Shown: piece after piece, positions 22,141-22,424 of the stretch | How the letters are laid out: the number at the start of each line of letters is the position of its first letter | Position numbering within the stretch: position 1 is the first letter of the stretch | NCBI GenBank assembly: GCA_002350705.1 | Contig: DEFH01000028.1 | Location: 1-22,424 of the forward strand | Length of the DNA: 22,424 nt | Direction: 5' to 3' | DNA from: Ruminococcaceae bacterium UBA2857 | GTDB lineage: Bacteria > Bacillota > Clostridia > Oscillospirales > Acutalibacteraceae | Program-made: the position numbers and the translations under genes | Notes under the pieces: generated by a model | The model's input: the letters and a program-made list of their open reading frames with translations, nothing else | Database searches by the model: none | What the model was told of the DNA's origin: nothing

Positions 22141-22424
22141 TCAGGATTTTCTTTTTTTGAATGATACAATGGCAGACAGGGAGAGAGCAGTTGTCAGGAA
22201 CAATACGGGGAGAGCGGTCGTATCGCCTGTGCTTGGTGCAGTGTTGACGGATTGTGAAGATTGATTGCGACTGTTTTGTGGTGGGACGGATGTCCGAGAG
22301 GTTTGCGAAACCTCTGATACTTTGGATGGTTGGGGTGTTTTGGAAACCTCTGATGTCTGAGAAATTTCGGATATTTCGGAAACTTCGGGCTCTTCGGAAA
22401 TTTCGGGTTCTTCGGAAACTTCGG
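22141..22424 (-). CDS. C-terminal end of a surface protein with hexapeptide repeats and TGD-type anchor
   Basis: The minus strand is open from the window edge to TGA at 22141: 94 codons including the stop; the start lies outside the window. The visible part begins with seven six-residue units of the form E-V/I-S-x-x-S/P, continues with a Ser/Gln/Asn/Pro-rich linker, and ends with NTAPSTGDTT, a hydrophobic helix (ALPVLFLTTALSLSAIVSF) and KKRKS. This is the layout of a cell-wall sorting signal: a P-x-T-G-D motif, a membrane helix and a basic tail. APSTGD is a variant of LPxTG, so it may be cut by a sortase or just stay as a membrane anchor. The repeat region resembles a wall-spanning stalk. What the missing N-terminal domain does cannot be told. 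A terminator follows. Confidence 0.82.
   Translation of the reverse strand, partial: EVSEEPEISEEPEVSEISEISQTSEVSKTPQPSKVSEVSQTSRTSVPPQNSRNQSSQSVNTAPSTGDTTALPVLFLTTALSLSAIVSFKKRKS
22297..22422 (-). repeat. Seven 18-bp (six-residue) repeats in the surface-protein stalk
   Basis: In-frame 18-base units run without gaps from 22422 down to 22297. The encoded units are EVSEEP, EISEEP, EVSEIS, EISQTS, EVSKTP, QPSKVS and EVSQTS. They are most alike at the window edge and degrade toward the anchor, so more copies probably lie outside. The last unit contains a perfect 8-bp inverted repeat (AGAGGTTT/AAACCTCT) at 22297-22315. Confidence 0.85.

Noticed and set aside
22297..22424. CRISPR-like array at the right edge
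   Set aside because: The 18-bp units are contiguous, translate in frame as a protein repeat and have no spacers.

Overview
This 22.4 kb window looks like chromosomal DNA from a Gram-positive anaerobe of the Bacillota, most likely class Clostridia and possibly a Ruminococcus-like member of the Oscillospirales. The signs are a Firmicute-type RpoB, GatCAB, a PurF with four Fe-S-type cysteines, strong AGGAGG-like ribosome sites, sharp sigma-A promoters and a DUF6483 protein. The genus is inference; no rRNA or tRNA gene is present to settle it. Every gene I can support lies on the minus strand, so transcription runs from high to low coordinates. The long plus-strand open frames are shadows.

Six transcription units can be read, five of them with a visible promoter. 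From right to left: (1) the C-terminal end of a repeat-rich surface protein (22141-22424) with its own terminator. (2) A purine operon purE-purF-purM-purN-purO-purH-purD (15134-22017), from a TTGACA/TAAAAT promoter to a hairpin terminator. It covers steps 1, 2, 3, 5, 6, 9 and 10 of IMP synthesis. The last two steps, normally one bifunctional PurH, are carried by two proteins: an archaeal-type PurO cyclohydrolase and a stand-alone AICAR transformylase resembling the eukaryotic ATIC domain. purL/Q/S, purK, purC and purB are not here. (3) A small two-helix membrane protein overlapping a YhgE/Pip-family membrane protein (12495-14997). (4) An operon aspS - von Willebrand A membrane protein - gatC - gatA - gatB (5434-12352). 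AspRS carries the histidine linked to non-discriminating enzymes, so it probably makes Asp-tRNA(Asn), which GatCAB would convert to Asn-tRNA(Asn). (5) Rpn-family nuclease - DUF6483 protein - ybaK (3598-5342). (6) rpoB (1-3257, C-terminus cut by the window edge), transcribed from its own promoter with a leader of about 160 nt and no rplJ/rplL upstream.

The theme of the left half is translation and its fidelity: YbaK (clears Cys-tRNA(Pro)), GatCAB with a probably relaxed AspRS, and RNA polymerase. The right half is purine synthesis. I see no CRISPR array, prophage, integrase or insertion sequence. The most distinctive points are the split PurH, the AspRS-GatCAB operon with a membrane vWA protein inside it, a PurF with unusual PRPP-site residues, and the surface-protein tail built of six-residue repeats. 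I found no clear sign of a wholly new system.
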